64,000 nt of DNA from Apostichopus japonicus (GCF_037975245.1 NC_092576.1:29800611-29864610), one strand, 5' to 3'. Shown: positions 26,734 to 38,803, counted from the first letter of the stretch. Notes: generated by a model from the letters alone, not told the origin. Numbers and translations are program-made.

Positions 26734-27109
26734 GGGGTGGGGCAAACAATTAGGGTCTGGGGCACTTATCTTGTTAGGGCTGGCTTATAAAAGTTAGGGA
26801 CAACTTCTCTATTAGGAAGTTGATTTAGATCAATAGAGAACAAAATTTGAAATTGAAAAATAATTAAATATGCAAATTATAATATGCAAATAAGGCCGCC
26901 ATTTTGTTTTTTATGGAAAGCACTAAAATACCCAATAAAATCACTAATGACTTCAAAATTGACTTCAAAATATATGATAAAGGTTCTTCTGGGGTTGCAC
27001 TTTTACATGATACCAACTTTTCTGAAATCTGTTGAGGATTGACAGAGTTATGACTGATTTTATATTGAGTACACATGTTAGGTTCGGCCCACTTTTATGA
27101 CCCAATGTG
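26734..27109. repeat. Interspersed repeat, copy 1 (376 bp)
   Basis: This block begins GGGGTGGGGCAAACAATTAG and ends TTTATGACCCAATGTG. It is repeated at 34974-35340 in the same orientation with roughly 95 percent identity by eye. The main indel is a doubled GACTTCAAAATT present here only. It has no coding capacity. It looks like a non-autonomous mobile repeat or part of a larger element. Confidence 0.85.
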
Positions 27110-27487
27110 GACATCAAATAATTTAGACATTTGAACATGATACATTTGTTGGAAATGATTTGGAGGAGTTGGGTACTATCTCTATTATGAATATAATTAG
27201 GATATAATAAATTTACAATTATCAAGTATTGAGTATGCAAATTTATGCAAATGAGGCTGCCATTTTGTTTTTCAAAAATCCCCCAATGTAAGTTTTCAAA
27301 TCTTATCTGTATGTAACCTATCAATGTGCTATATATCTATATATATGAAACACTTATGACATATACTATATTATATATCATAAAATAAAGGAAGAAAAGA
27401 TAAATTTTAAATGTTCAGTAATTTTTATTCATCATTTTTGTTAATTAAATTTATGTAGGATTATAATGTAAATAATGATCGTTAAAA

Positions 27488-27632
27488 AATCCCCCAAGTT
27501 GTAAATCACCCTCCCCCAAGTTCCAAACCCCACTCCCCCAGTTGTAACCCCCCAAGTTCTAAACCCCCCACCCCCAGTTGTAACCCCCAAGTTCAAAATC
27601 CCCCCAAGTTCTAGATCTCCTCCCCCCCCCCC
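27488..27632. repeat. C-rich minisatellite, unit about 16 bp
   Basis: About eight imperfect units of CCCCCAAGTTNTAAA-like sequence end in a run of C residues. The complementary strand is G-rich with regularly spaced G runs. Confidence 0.8.
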
Positions 27633-28141
27633 TTCTAAATAATAATTAATTCCAGTGAGTGATGAGGCTGTAGTTTCCAGAGGGTGAATCTTCAGTTAGG
27701 TGAAGTTGGTTGAGGAATTTCAAGAGCAGCTAGAAACAAAGCAGACTTATCTGTATGGTCAACAAAGAAAGGGGAGAAGCATCAAAGTATTGGTATGGAC
27801 TTGAATAACAAGGAAAAAGTCCATCACAATACTTCTGGGTTGTTATTGCCATTTTAGAAAACTAAAACTCTCTGAGAAACAAATGGTTTCAATTGTAATC
27901 TATCATCAATCAATGATACTACCTCCCATCAGTAGTATCAAGTACAAAAACAAGGGTTCAAACTTCCAAGCTTCCACAAGTGTAAAGTTCAAGAGAATGT
28001 AAAGTGTTTATCATAGCCAAAATGGGAACATTATTGTTGAAATAGAAGAAGGTGTACAAACAGCATTTATTCGATTGCTAGATATGAAACTTATGATTTT
28101 GGAAGTTGAAGCAGTCAGGAGAGAGATCAGAGGCACAACTT

Positions 28142-31008
28142 TTAGCGTGTGCAATCAGCTTTGTTATGATATTTGGCAAAGCAGGACATTTGCCCATCAT
28201 CCATGCAGAAGTGCAGGCGGATGGTATCACCGCAGTTCCTACAACCACTAGTTGTTTTGCGGTTGTCATCTTGGCAGACTGTACATTTTTTTCGAGGGGT
28301 GTACGTGGTTGGTTCAGAGACGTGTTTCAATCGGTTTGGTACCTGTCGAATCTGAAGTGGGTGGGCATATCTCTCTCTGTAGGGGGCTACCAATTGTTTT
28401 TGTGACAGTTACGTGGGAGATTGACATGCTTCAGCTTCCAAAGAGCAAAGGAATTCACAATTGTCATATCTATCAATCGAAAAAATATTTTTGTCGACCA
28501 ACGCTTGTACCGGCGTTGCAGAGGACTGTACGACAAAAGCTGATCGAACACATCTACACCACCCATGTGGGTGTTGTAGTCAAAAACCATCTTTGGTTTC
28601 TGAACATCTTCCATTTCACCACGAGTACCCCTCTTTCTACGAGCAATCGTTTCCAATATGTTGCCATGAACTGTAGATAAACAAAATACATCTCTCTTGT
28701 CCTTCCACCGACAAGCTGTCATCTTGTGGCTACTGTAGAAAACAGATTGATCTGGCTTGAAGACTTCGACAGATGTCCTCAATCGCATTGGCATATTGAG
28801 ACGATCCTGGCGAACCGTTCCAACAGCCAATGTGTCGTGAACGAGCAGGTGAGCTAGTAACTCTGGAGAAGTGTAAAAATTATCAATGTACAGGTGATGA
28901 AATTTACCCAGGTACGCATTCATCAGCTCATTCACGACACGGAAGCTCAATCCTTTTTCTCCAGTACCACCTGTGTAAATTTGGAAATTCAAACAATAGT
29001 GAACTTGTGCGTCACAGAGGACCCACAATTTCACCCCTCTCTTTGTGGGCTTGTCCTTCATGTACTGGATGAAGCTGCAACGGGCCTTGGTCCCGAGCAT
29101 CTGTTCATCCAGACTGAGATTCTTACCCGGATGATAGTGCTTAGGGAAAGATATGAATAAGGCATCAAGTAATGGGCGTACTTTGTACAACTTATCACAG
29201 AGCTTTCCATCAGCAGTCAAGTCAGCCTTAGTGTTATCCGCAACATGCAAATACCTTTGAATCATGCAGAAACGATGACCTGACATTGCAGAAGGAAACC
29301 ATGGTGTTTTTAAGAGTGCATCAGTTGACCAGTATTCTCTCATGTCACCTTTGTGGACAATACCCATGGCAATAGCTACCCCAATGAAGGCCATTATCTC
29401 CTCTCTAGTAACGGGCGACCAGCGCTCTTTACTACCTCCTTCCTTGGCCCTTTCTTGCATCGCATACAGATTCGTCTGCTTGACCAAATTGGTCAAGACT
29501 GCTTCGGTGAGAAACAGTCGCAACAAATCTAGTTCAGTCACTGCCCTGTGGGCCGCTCCTGAAAGACCTCTTGGATCCTCCCCCTCTCTGGCAAACTGCC
29601 CCTCTTCGTTGATGTAAGGCTGTTGAATAAAAGGAAAATTGAATGTATAAATACAAAAAATATATCAATGTTTTATTTTGTGTAGATATATAAAACTCAG
29701 GTTTACAGTTGGCAGGTTTTCCGGTCCATGGTAGGCTTCAAAAAAAAAATTGGTTAGTAAAGTAACAGAAATATGATTACTCACTGTGTCTTCATTGAAA
29801 TTCTCCCACTTCCAGTCCCCGCAGCAGTTGTGACGATCCTCTTCGTTCTCCACCAGAAGAGCCATCTTCTGCTGAAGATCAGCTTTCCCAACAGCGGAGA
29901 GGGCAGCTTTACGTTGTTTGACTCGTTCTTTGAAAGCCTTCCGCTCCTGGGCTGAGATGGTGGGTGGTGGTGTTGATGGCCTCTTCGGTGGAGGTCCTAC
30001 CACTGGTACACGCCGAGACGGGCGGCCTCTCCTCCGTTTGGCTGGAGGTGCACCAGCGGCGACAGGCACAACTGCTGCGGGTGCCTCATCTGGAAGATCC
30101 AGAAAGGCTGGAGCCAGTTGGACAGTGTTTCCCTGAAAACAAAAGGAATGTCAGTTTTGTAAATTCACTTGGCGCAACAAAAAAAGGCCAATGGTTCCCC
30201 CTAATTTGTAAACTCATTTGGTAATATCATAATTATTCCATGTATTTTCTTTGTTTACATTCTAGAATTACATACATTTCTATACAATGGCATAAGCCTA
30301 GCATTGGTATAACATTAGGCCTAGCCCTATTTTTTGTTCATATGGCCACCCCCAAAAATGATAAAAAAAATACCATGGATTCCCCTATATTTTGCAATTT
30401 TATTTGGCCCCCCCTGTTTTATTTTGACTTACAGTATGTAACAATATTACTTGGTTATCATCATTATTCCAAGTTTTTTATTTGTTTACATTCAAAAATA
30501 ACATACATTTCTATACAATGGCAATGGCCTAACGTTGGTATAACGTTAGGCCTAGCCTACCCTAGGCCTATATTTTGTTCATTTGGCTAACCCCAAAAAT
30601 GATAACAAAATACCATGGATTTCCCCTATTTTTGCAATTTTATGTGGCCCCCTGTTTTATTTTGACTTTTCTTACAGTATGTTACAATATTACTTGGTTA
30701 TCATCATTATTCCAAGTTTTTTCTTTGCTTACATTCAAAAATAACATACATTTCTATACAATGGCAATGGCCTAACGTTGACATAACTTTAGGCCTAGCC
30801 TAGCCTTTTGTAGTAAACAACGCTATTGACTTACAATTTCTGGATCATCGAAAAGGACGGAATCTTGGAAGACTGGTTCGACCTGGTTATCATCATCATC
30901 ATCTGCAGTTTCCGTTTCGGACCAGTCTTCCCACATGTCCAGCACCTCTTGCGCACTAAAATTTTGGTTGGGGGCTCGCGCCCCACGCCCAGTGCTTGTG
31001 GAAGCCAT
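28142..31008 (-). CDS. piggyBac transposase, three exons, one frameshift near the C terminus
   Basis: Exons are 31008-30835, 30132-29785 and 29619 to about 28142, all joined in phase 0 with donors GTAAGT and GTGAGT. Exon 1 starts MASTSTGRGARAPNQNF and is acidic near its end. Exon 2 carries an AT-hook-like KRRRGRPSRR and a basic segment. Exon 3 holds the DDE/D core. The three catalytic aspartates are visible in SLDEQM (codon at 29109), HLYIDNFYTS (28884) and MGGVDVFDQ (28554). A Cys/His-rich tail with CTVCQDDN, GCRNCG, LHFC and CFAKYHNKADC follows. A one-base frameshift near 28395 puts this tail out of frame. Transposases of this family cut and paste at TTAA sites; I found no matching terminal repeats or TTAA duplication. 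Apart from the frameshift the copy looks young. Confidence 0.85.
30190..30810. repeat. Tandem repeat of about 235 bp in piggyBac intron 1
   Basis: The landmark ATTATTCCAWGTTTTTT starts at 30232, 30463 and 30706. Each unit continues with ACATACATTTCTATACAATGG, TAGGCCTAGCC and CCATGGATT. About 2.4 units fill most of the intron between exons 1 and 2. The plus-strand open frames here are shadows of the repeat. Confidence 0.88.
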
Positions 31009-34000
31009 TTTGAATTTTGACACAGCAGCGGCGGTTGCTATCAATAATCAAAGGAATGTGGGGGCGCTATGTCATAACTATCAATTACAAAAAAGTGAGC
31101 GGCCTAAATATCTAAAATAGGGTAAAAAAATTACGTTCGTAGGTTGAAGCGTTCGGGAACGAGAATTGGATCAAAAATGAACGGATTTGGACGATTTTGG
31201 TGTCAAATTACAGGAAATTTCAAGGACATTTGCATTTTTCTCAGAACTCTCTATAGATATATTCCTGAAATGCTCAGAATATGTTCAAAACATGTTAGGG
31301 TTTATACCAAATATAATGGGGGGGTTTGTTCAACTGTTATTTTCTGTCACGATTTAGTTGAAGCGAACATCGATTTTTAGCCAAATTACGTCATTTTCAG
31401 ATTAACCTATGACCTTTGGGCCCCACCCACTAAAAAAAATCACAGTGACCCCCCTTTTTATTTGTTTTATACACAAACGTATGGTCTTAGATACATTTCA
31501 ATACCTAAATGAATGTTGTAGGATGTAAGATGGCTGAGTAATAATTTTTTTTAAATTCAAAGATGAATTGGGGTCAATCACGACCCCAATTCCCGGAAAT
31601 TAAGTGATTTATAGACAATAAGGAGAACTTTATACATAATACGATATTTGACAGGTAGCCAGTGCAGGTTTTTTGAAGACAGGGTGGATATAGCAATATG
31701 CGCAGCTGAGTTCTGGAATAATTGAAGTCTATGAATCTGTTCTTGTGGAAGACCAAGAAGTAAGGAATTGCCCATATCCAACCTTGAAGTGATAAAAGAA
31801 TGTACAATTTGTTGACTTGCCTTATCATTGAAATATTTTCTTCATTTGTAGATGCCTCTGAAATGAAATGCAGCAGAACTTGTTATTTTGGAAATGTGCT
31901 GCTCTCAATCATGGCTTTTCATTAGCCAAGAGGAACCTCCCATAACCCATGGCTGTCTCGGCATATATGGGTTAAGGAATAGATCATATACAAATGCGTT
32001 AGTTATTAGTAGGTTGTTTGCTGTACACATCTCACGGCTTTCCTTTTCACGTATTGGCTAAGTGCATAGTTTTCGCATTTTCTTGGTATTAAATTTATTC
32101 AGTCAACTTCTCCTTTCGGGTCAAGTTCTTTTAATCTTTTGAAGTCACGTGAAACATTATTCTGTATATAACAACGAAGAGAATCCTATTTTTTTTAGAA
32201 TGTCCCTAACAAGATGCAACACGAAAAAGTACCAGAAGTTATACCCTGGAAAACCTTGTTCAATTTTAACACACTTCAACTTTAACATACTAAAAGAACT
32301 GTTCATATCCCGCCGGTGTTCGCGCAGCAAACACACCGAGCACGCGTAGCGTGCGAGCATAATGGCATGGGGTCCAGGGGACCGCCTTAGGGTCCCAGTA
32401 GGGTGAAAGGGTAAAACCCCTTGTTGAGGTCCAGGGGACGATGGCCCCTGGCAAAAGTTGGTATTTTTGCGTTTCTGGCGATAAAAATTTCGCACTTCAG
32501 GATGCAAAATACTGTCAACTTTTTGATTTTAAATTGTCACGAAACTGATGACAATTTTAAAATGACAACATGGGGTAGCTATATTATGTTATAAAATGAA
32601 ATGAGATTAAATCTGTCTTACAATCTCTAAAAAGTTTGTGTAACTTCCGATATTATGACAACAATGAATAGCATGCACTCTATGTACAACTGCAGTGTTT
32701 AAACCTACTTTAATACTACGGTAGGCTACATATGCTGCGAATTTTCACAGGTACCTTGCCAAACAACTGAGCTCATCCCCTGTCTAAAACCTGTTTGTCA
32801 ACATTTTTGGCACGTTTCCAAGGAGCGTTTAATGGAGTAAATTGTTTTGGCTCCACTTTAGAATTAATTACATCAGTCAGTAAAGGATCGGTTAAGTTAT
32901 GCGAAATATTGTCTTACACGTTCAAGAAAAGTACGTAAATATCCCTGTAACATTTAGGTAAGTATACACCTGAAGCCAACCTCCGCATGAACAAAACAAT
33001 ATATTCCCCATGAAACACGAGGCACGGTCCATACTCAATACCATACACATAACACGATATGAAGGCCCCTATAGCTATGGTCTCAATCCTGTAATGACAT
33101 GTTTTAGGCCACTTGTTTCCATGTTCTTATAGAAAACGTGAACTTCGCAAAATAAAATTACTTGTGTTTTTGTAGTTACGTGAGATACATAACCGACGAG
33201 GTGGTAAAGCTATTTGCTATACCTGACAATGGTAGGATATGCCAGTTTCGCGTGAATTTTTACCAACTTACTTTTTTTCGTACACAAACAAGTTTTGGCC
33301 TATATAGCCATGTTTTGAAGGGTACTCCACATTATTCACTCGGCCAAAACACAAGTGCATAAAAGTTTGGAAATGCATAGAACATATGTATGAGGAATAT
33401 GGAATCCGTCAACAAGGCAATCCTCTTGTAGACTTCTGCAACTTTCCTCAGGCAACAATTGTCACAGCATGCATCTATATATAGGAATGCGATCATTATG
33501 TTTACTTTCAAATAAATTCACTTTTTTACCATCCGAACAACATCAATTCATTTTCTTCTTTGTTTTATTAAAGCTTCAAGAAATTGAAAGCTAGAAAGGG
33601 ATTCCAATGGGCCAAACTCGGTGATACATCATATCCTGTGCTTTACCAACAGAGCTATGCAGCTCTGGCTTTTCATTAAAACTTCCCAGTTAATTTTATG
33701 TTGACATCCATTAAATTGGGAGTCCACGAAAACAGAGATTGACCCAAAGGAGCCTAATATAGTGAGATATATAAAATATCAGTGTGAGTTTACATGAAGT
33801 AGCTTTATCGAATATCGAAAGATATAGTATGTATAGTGTCCTACTCGTTGATGCAGTATTGCTGTCTGTTGATGCTTCGTATACACAAACGACATTACGC
33901 ACAGAAACGTTTTTTGTGGTCATGGTTCCGTACCAAATGACGTTATCATTTTCTACAAATCGTACTCTTAGCAAAAAAAAACTGTAAACTGCAGTCATTT

Positions 34001-34970
34001 AGATCCAATTATGACAAATAATTATTATCTGCAATATAATACATACCTAAAAATGAACTGTGTATGTTATTAAACTACATATTAATCAAACGGCGAGGAA
34101 TTCTGTTCCCCTCCAAGGCTGAGAATACTCTCGAGAGAATATAAGCTCGAGAATACTCTCTCGCAAAAATGGTTAATGGTCATTTCTTATGTTCTTCAGT
34201 CGATCCCTCAGCTTCCATCTAACCACAGACAGGTCTGTCCTGTACTTTGATACCTCAGAAAGGGAAAAAATGATGGCTTGGTGAAAAACAGAGGCTTAGT
34301 TTGCTAAACATCCAATTTCAGTTACCCTCCATAAAATGAAATAATATTGTTTTTTCATGAGTAAGTTTGTTCTTATTTTTCTTAGTAAAGTAAAACATGA
34401 AACTTGCTTTGATTAGATTGAAAACTACACATTAAAGCCTACACAGTAAATAGCAGAAAGTGTCATTGAAGAATTTTGAAAGCCTACAGCAAGGGTTTGT
34501 AAAGTTAAATTTCATGTTTGTGAATGTCATCTGTTTTGTTAATTAGTTGGTCTGCTTTTTTGTGCAGAGGTCAGTAAATCAATGGGCACTCCATACACAG
34601 TTCAAGGACAAAGAAAGCTGAAACTTTGGTCATAAGTATTATAACTCTGAAGGAAGCCTTCAGACAGTTACTTACTTTCCAGCATTTCCCTTTTCTTGGT
34701 GTCCAGTGCTGGCCTCAGTTCAACATTTTTATTGGTGTGCATTCCTAGGTCACTACATGTCATCATCTCCTCCTTTGCAACAAAATATTAGCAAACTTGC
34801 CAACTGCCTGTGAAGGGCGTGGTTGATGCAGCAATCTGCAAGTCTAGTTCTTCCTGGTTTTCTTGACCTTCGTGTCCGTTTTCTTTGCACGTAAAAAGCA
34901 CACAGTTCTTCCTGAATTTTTTTATTTATTTAACACAAGGTTTCTACAGATGGTAAGTTCCCTTTTCCGC
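31009..34970. other. Mostly feature-poor intergenic DNA
   Basis: No coding-like frame was found. A G+C-rich island at about 32285-32460 contains the hairpin GCACGCGTAGCGTGC and two copies of GGTCCAGGGGAC, an arrangement seen in interspersed repeats. Around 34103-34170 the string GAGAATACTCTCGAG is duplicated. The rest is AT-rich. Confidence 0.4.
33598..33668 (-). repeat. tRNA-like SINE head, second copy
   Basis: On the minus strand GCATAGCTCTGTTGGTAAAG is an A box. ACCGAGTTTGGCCC, about 25 bases later, is a degenerate B box. The layout and spacing parallel the copy at 2586-2645. A functional tRNA is unlikely because the T-loop sequence GTTTGG departs from GTTCGA. Confidence 0.4.
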
Positions 34971-34973
34971 ATG

Positions 34974-35340
34974 AGGGGTGGGGCAAACAATTAGGGTCTG
35001 GGGCCCTTATCTTGTTAGGGCTGGCTTATAAAAGTTAGGGACAACTTCCCTATTAGGAAGTTGATTTAGATCAATAGAGAACAAAATTTGAAATTGAAAA
35101 ATAATTAAATATGCAAATTATAATATGCAAATTAGGACGCCATTTTCTTGTTTTATGGAAAGCACTAAAATACCCAATAAAATCACTAATGACTTCAAAA
35201 TATATGATAAAGGTTCTTCTGGGGTTGCACTTTCACATGATACCAACTTTTCTGAAATCTGTTGAAGATTGACAGAGTTATGACTGATTTTATATTGAGT
35301 ACACATGTTAGGTTCGGCCCACTTTTTATGACCCAATGTG
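34974..35340. repeat. Interspersed repeat, copy 2 (367 bp), abutting the LINE 3' end
   Basis: Same block as 26734-27109. It stops exactly where the 3' end of the LINE begins (AATGTG against CTTTTTACGT). The continuation found after copy 1 (GACATCAAATAATT) is not present at the far side of the LINE, so the locus is not a simple insertion. Confidence 0.85.
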
Positions 35341-35876
35341 CTTTTTACGTGACCCGCCATGCGGGATACAAAACGTCACGGCCAAACGGCACTACCGAAC
35401 CATCCCATTCTGACAAACGAAACTAAGGTCTAGCGAGCCAAAAAAAACATACGCCCGCCGACCTGCAGAGACAAAACGCCCAACCCCCCCCCACTCAAAC
35501 ATTCAAAAACGTACAGAAGGACGACCCGCACGCAGCGAAACGAAAAACCCCTCCCCAGCACACCAGCATCCAAAAAAGGCAGCCCCAGATAAACGGCGAA
35601 AATCGCCTTCAATCTGAAGGCGAATGTCAGACTTCACCGCCTCCAGGACTGCCTGCCAAGTGGCAAATTTCCCCCTAAAAACCAAATTACATCTATTCCG
35701 CCAAACATGTTTTTTAAAATAGAGCAAACAAAAATGATGCGGTGCAACACAGCAACGGAACAAACTGGAGGATCTAATCCATACAAAACAAAACCCTGTC
35801 CTACCGACCAGGAACGGTCTCCCGTTAAACGGTCGGTCCAGGACTGAAACCACTCCCACAAGTTCAAAACAAAGGG

Positions 35877-38783
35877 TCAATGCCAAAAAACATGGGCAGT
35901 ACTCTCTAAGCTGTCACAGCCGGTCCTCGGGCACAGTCCATCACCCAATCGCCAGTGATACCTTTTCAGATTGGTCACCAAGGCACCATGTGCAATTCTC
36001 CATGCAAGGTCACGGAGCCTGCAACCATTCAGCCTTGAATGCACCGAACGCCATACTTCGACAGGATGACGTCCCTGTACAAAAATTGCATTCAAGGCCC
36101 TATCCCGCAACGAACTGTGAACGAGGGCCGGCTGTGACAGGTCAACAGGAGGCAACTCAATCAGAGCGGAGCAAATGACACGCACCACCCTGTTTGGAGT
36201 ACTACTATGCGGTTCTCTGTTGCTAAACAGCGCCGGGACCCATCGACGCAGGTGCAAACCGCCCCAAAAACGTACAAAATATGAAGAAGGCAACCCTGGG
36301 TCAGTTACCGCTACAAACAACTGCTTAAATAACAAACAAGTTAACTTACTTCCCAGATGAACCACCCCTAACCCACCCTTCTCCAGTTTTTGGTACATTA
36401 CCGCCCTTTTGACAAGCTCTGTACCACCCGACCAAATAAATGAAAATATCGCTCTCTCCAACCGCATCAGGACGCGACGCGGAATTGGATACACCGCGCC
36501 CGGGTACCACAAGATGGGCGAAACAAAACGATTAACTACGGTGACTTTCCCTAGGATCGAAAGCCAGCGGGTGCCAAAGGTTTCGAGCCTGCTCTCAAAT
36601 ACCTCCGCCCTCTCGCTCCAGGTGACATCACCAGGTGCATCGTAGCCGAACCATATACCATTAATTTTGATATTCTGATCCGACCACGACGCACCGAATG
36701 GTAAGTCTCTGTATCTCCAGCTACCAAGACGAAGGCCCTTTGTCTTTTCTGGATTCAACTTCGCCCCGGTAGCTCTCTCAAAAATAGATAAATCCTGCGA
36801 GAGTGCGCGAAAGGAGCCCAGACTCGAAACAACACATGTCACGTCATCTGCATATTGAGCGCATTTCACTTTGGCACCCCCTGGCACAACGAATGGAACA
36901 AGTCTGGAGTCCCTTTCCAAAAGACGAGAGAGGGACTCGCTAAACAAAACATAAAGTAATGGAGACAGAGGGCACCCCTGGCGTACCCCCCTCTCTACGT
37001 TAAAAACCTCCGAACAAAACCCATTTACGATAACAGAACTGAAACTTTCTTCATACAAAACAGAAATCCATTTACGAAAATTTGGGTGCAACTGAAACGT
37101 CTCCAATACATTCATTAAAAAACCGCGATCCACCATGTCAAAGGCTTTCTGCTGGTCCAGAGACACCAATGCACATGGCAGATCACGCTCAATAACAAAG
37201 TCGGTCAAGTCGCGCATCAGCCACAAGTTCTGCTGGATGCAATGACCCTTCACTGCACAAGTCTGGAGATCACCCACAAGATGCGGCATAGCCAGTGCAA
37301 GGCGGTTGCACAAAGCCTTAGCCAGCAACTTGTAGTCCACATTTAACAAGGTGATCGGACGCTTGTTACGGGGATCCAAGGGGTCCCCAGACTTGGGCAG
37401 CAAAGTAATCATGCCCATACGTTGACTTTGGTTTAACAGTCCGTTTTGGAAGGCGTCCTCGAAGACGGCTCTGAGGTCGGGTCCTATTATTGCCCAGAAG
37501 GTTCGGTAGAACTCCCTCGGAAGCCCGTCCGAACCCGGGGACTTGCCATTCTTCATCTTCGAAAGCGCCTTCCAAAGCTCAACAGTGGTTATTCCGCCCC
37601 CCAAAATATCATTGACATCGTGGGGAACGGTTTTTGAGATTCCCCTCAATAAATCAGCCTGTGCCGACAAGTCGACATTGCCACGCGTAAACAAACTCGA
37701 ATAATACTCTTTATATACGCGGACAATGCCGTGAGGGTCACTAACCACGGTCCCATCTGTAGCGCGCGCGTACTTTTCATCGAGATAAGTCTGCAAAGCG
37801 ATGACAGCCGAAGGGTCGCCAAACTTCACCTCCGCGCACAGCTTCGAGAATTTTTCTCTTCGACGCCGTGCGCGGGTCACGCAATACTGAATTGCGTAGC
37901 GTTTGATGCGCAACTTGACAACATCCCACCATTGGGATGTAGAAGCAAAGGCCGGCTTCAATGTTTGCCATCCTTTGTACCTGGTCTCGAAACCCTGGCG
38001 GAACTCTGCCTCGCCAAGAATCCGACAGTTAAGCTTCCATAGGCCCCGCCCGATGGGGAAAATGGAAGGCAAAACAAAACGTGCTACCACAGTGTCATGG
38101 TCAGAGAGCGGACAGCTGAGCGTCTCGCAACCCGAAAATGTAAAACTTACGGGCGCATACACTCGATCTATCCTGGAGGCATCTTCTCCGTTAGGCCTCA
38201 CCCACGTATACACCGTACTACACGGGTGCATATGCCTCCAGACATCGGCTAAAAGGTGTGCCGAAGTGAATCTGTCCAATTCTGTGATCCCAGCGTCGGG
38301 ACTAGCAGACACAGAAGCCCCGAGTCTGTCAAGACCCGAGTCTGGGACACAGTTAAAGTCTCCGACCATGACACATGGTGCACTACCAGGAACAAAGGAA
38401 GGCAGCGTGTTAAAAAATTCTCGTCTAGCAGAAGGCCGATTGGGAGCATACACATTGCAAAGGGAGATGTTACCCTGTGGATACTTGAAAAGAATGCAAA
38501 CCAATCGGCCCTCGTGATCCGTCTCCACCCTAGTGGCACAACCCGCCTGACGAGGTGACAGGAGGATGACAGTGCCACAGGATGAAGACGAACCAAACGG
38601 AGCATGCAGCCCACCACCCCACTCATAAGCCCATAGAGGGACATCTTCTTCCAAAATATGTGTTTCTTGCAGGCAAACGCAGTCGACCTCCATTGAAATG
38701 CAATATTGGAAAATGCGACTGCGCTTGCGATGATCCCTCATGCCATTCACGTTCAAAGTGGCAACTGAAAATGTATGGGCCAT
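35877..38783 (-). CDS. LINE ORF2: AP endonuclease and reverse transcriptase
   Basis: The start ATG at 38783 (MAHTFSVATLNVNGM) fits the typical endonuclease N terminus. The endonuclease spans about residues 1-235, with CLQETH, NVYAPN, MVGDFNC, SRIDRVYA and LSDHDTVV. The reverse transcriptase spans about residues 405-700, with GKSPGSDGLPREFY, KRPITLLNVDY, VSLDQQKAFDMVDRG, GVRQGCPLSPLLY and the catalytic QYADDVT near residue 645. The frame is open for 968 codons and ends at a TGA after HVFWH. In related proteins a cysteine normally follows at that place and the frame reads on, so this is probably a nonsense mutation trimming about 120 residues. The enzyme would nick target DNA and copy its RNA there. 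Confidence 0.9.
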   Translation of the reverse strand: MAHTFSVATLNVNGMRDHRKRSRIFQYCISMEVDCVCLQETHILEEDVPLWAYEWGGGLHAPFGSSSSCGTVILLSPRQAGCATRVETDHEGRLVCILFKYPQGNISLCNVYAPNRPSARREFFNTLPSFVPGSAPCVMVGDFNCVPDSGLDRLGASVSASPDAGITELDRFTSAHLLADVWRHMHPCSTVYTWVRPNGEDASRIDRVYAPVSFTFSGCETLSCPLSDHDTVVARFVLPSIFPIGRGLWKLNCRILGEAEFRQGFETRYKGWQTLKPAFASTSQWWDVVKLRIKRYAIQYCVTRARRRREKFSKLCAEVKFGDPSAVIALQTYLDEKYARATDGTVVSDPHGIVRVYKEYYSSLFTRGNVDLSAQADLLRGISKTVPHDVNDILGGGITTVELWKALSKMKNGKSPGSDGLPREFYRTFWAIIGPDLRAVFEDAFQNGLLNQSQRMGMITLLPKSGDPLDPRNKRPITLLNVDYKLLAKALCNRLALAMPHLVGDLQTCAVKGHCIQQNLWLMRDLTDFVIERDLPCALVSLDQQKAFDMVDRGFLMNVLETFQLHPNFRKWISVLYEESFSSVIVNGFCSEVFNVERGVRQGCPLSPLLYVLFSESLSRLLERDSRLVPFVVPGGAKVKCAQYADDVTCVVSSLGSFRALSQDLSIFERATGAKLNPEKTKGLRLGSWRYRDLPFGASWSDQNIKINGIWFGYDAPGDVTWSERAEVFESRLETFGTRWLSILGKVTVVNRFVSPILWYPGAVYPIPRRVLMRLERAIFSFIWSGGTELVKRAVMYQKLEKGGLGVVHLGSKLTCLLFKQLFVAVTDPGLPSSYFVRFWGGLHLRRWVPALFSNREPHSSTPNRVVRVICSALIELPPVDLSQPALVHSSLRDRALNAIFVQGRHPVEVWRSVHSRLNGCRLRDLAWRIAHGALVTNLKRYHWRLGDGLCPRTGCDSLESTAHVFWH

Positions 38784-38803
38784 GAGAGGGCAATGGGGCA
38801 AAA

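Noticed and set aside
26297-31460. Terminal inverted repeats of the piggyBac element (TAAAAAGGGGGGTCA at 26297 and its complement at 31446)
   Set aside because: The match is only 15 bases of mostly homopolymer, there is no TTAA at either side, and a longer related string at 21035 shows it to be a dispersed repeat.
32285-32460. Small RNA gene or riboswitch in the G+C-rich island
   Set aside because: There is a short hairpin and a duplicated GGTCCAGGGGAC, but no conserved fold, promoter or terminator; an interspersed repeat explains it better.
37903-38517. 204-codon plus-strand open frame
   Set aside because: It lies wholly antisense to the LINE endonuclease frame, which has all its catalytic motifs.
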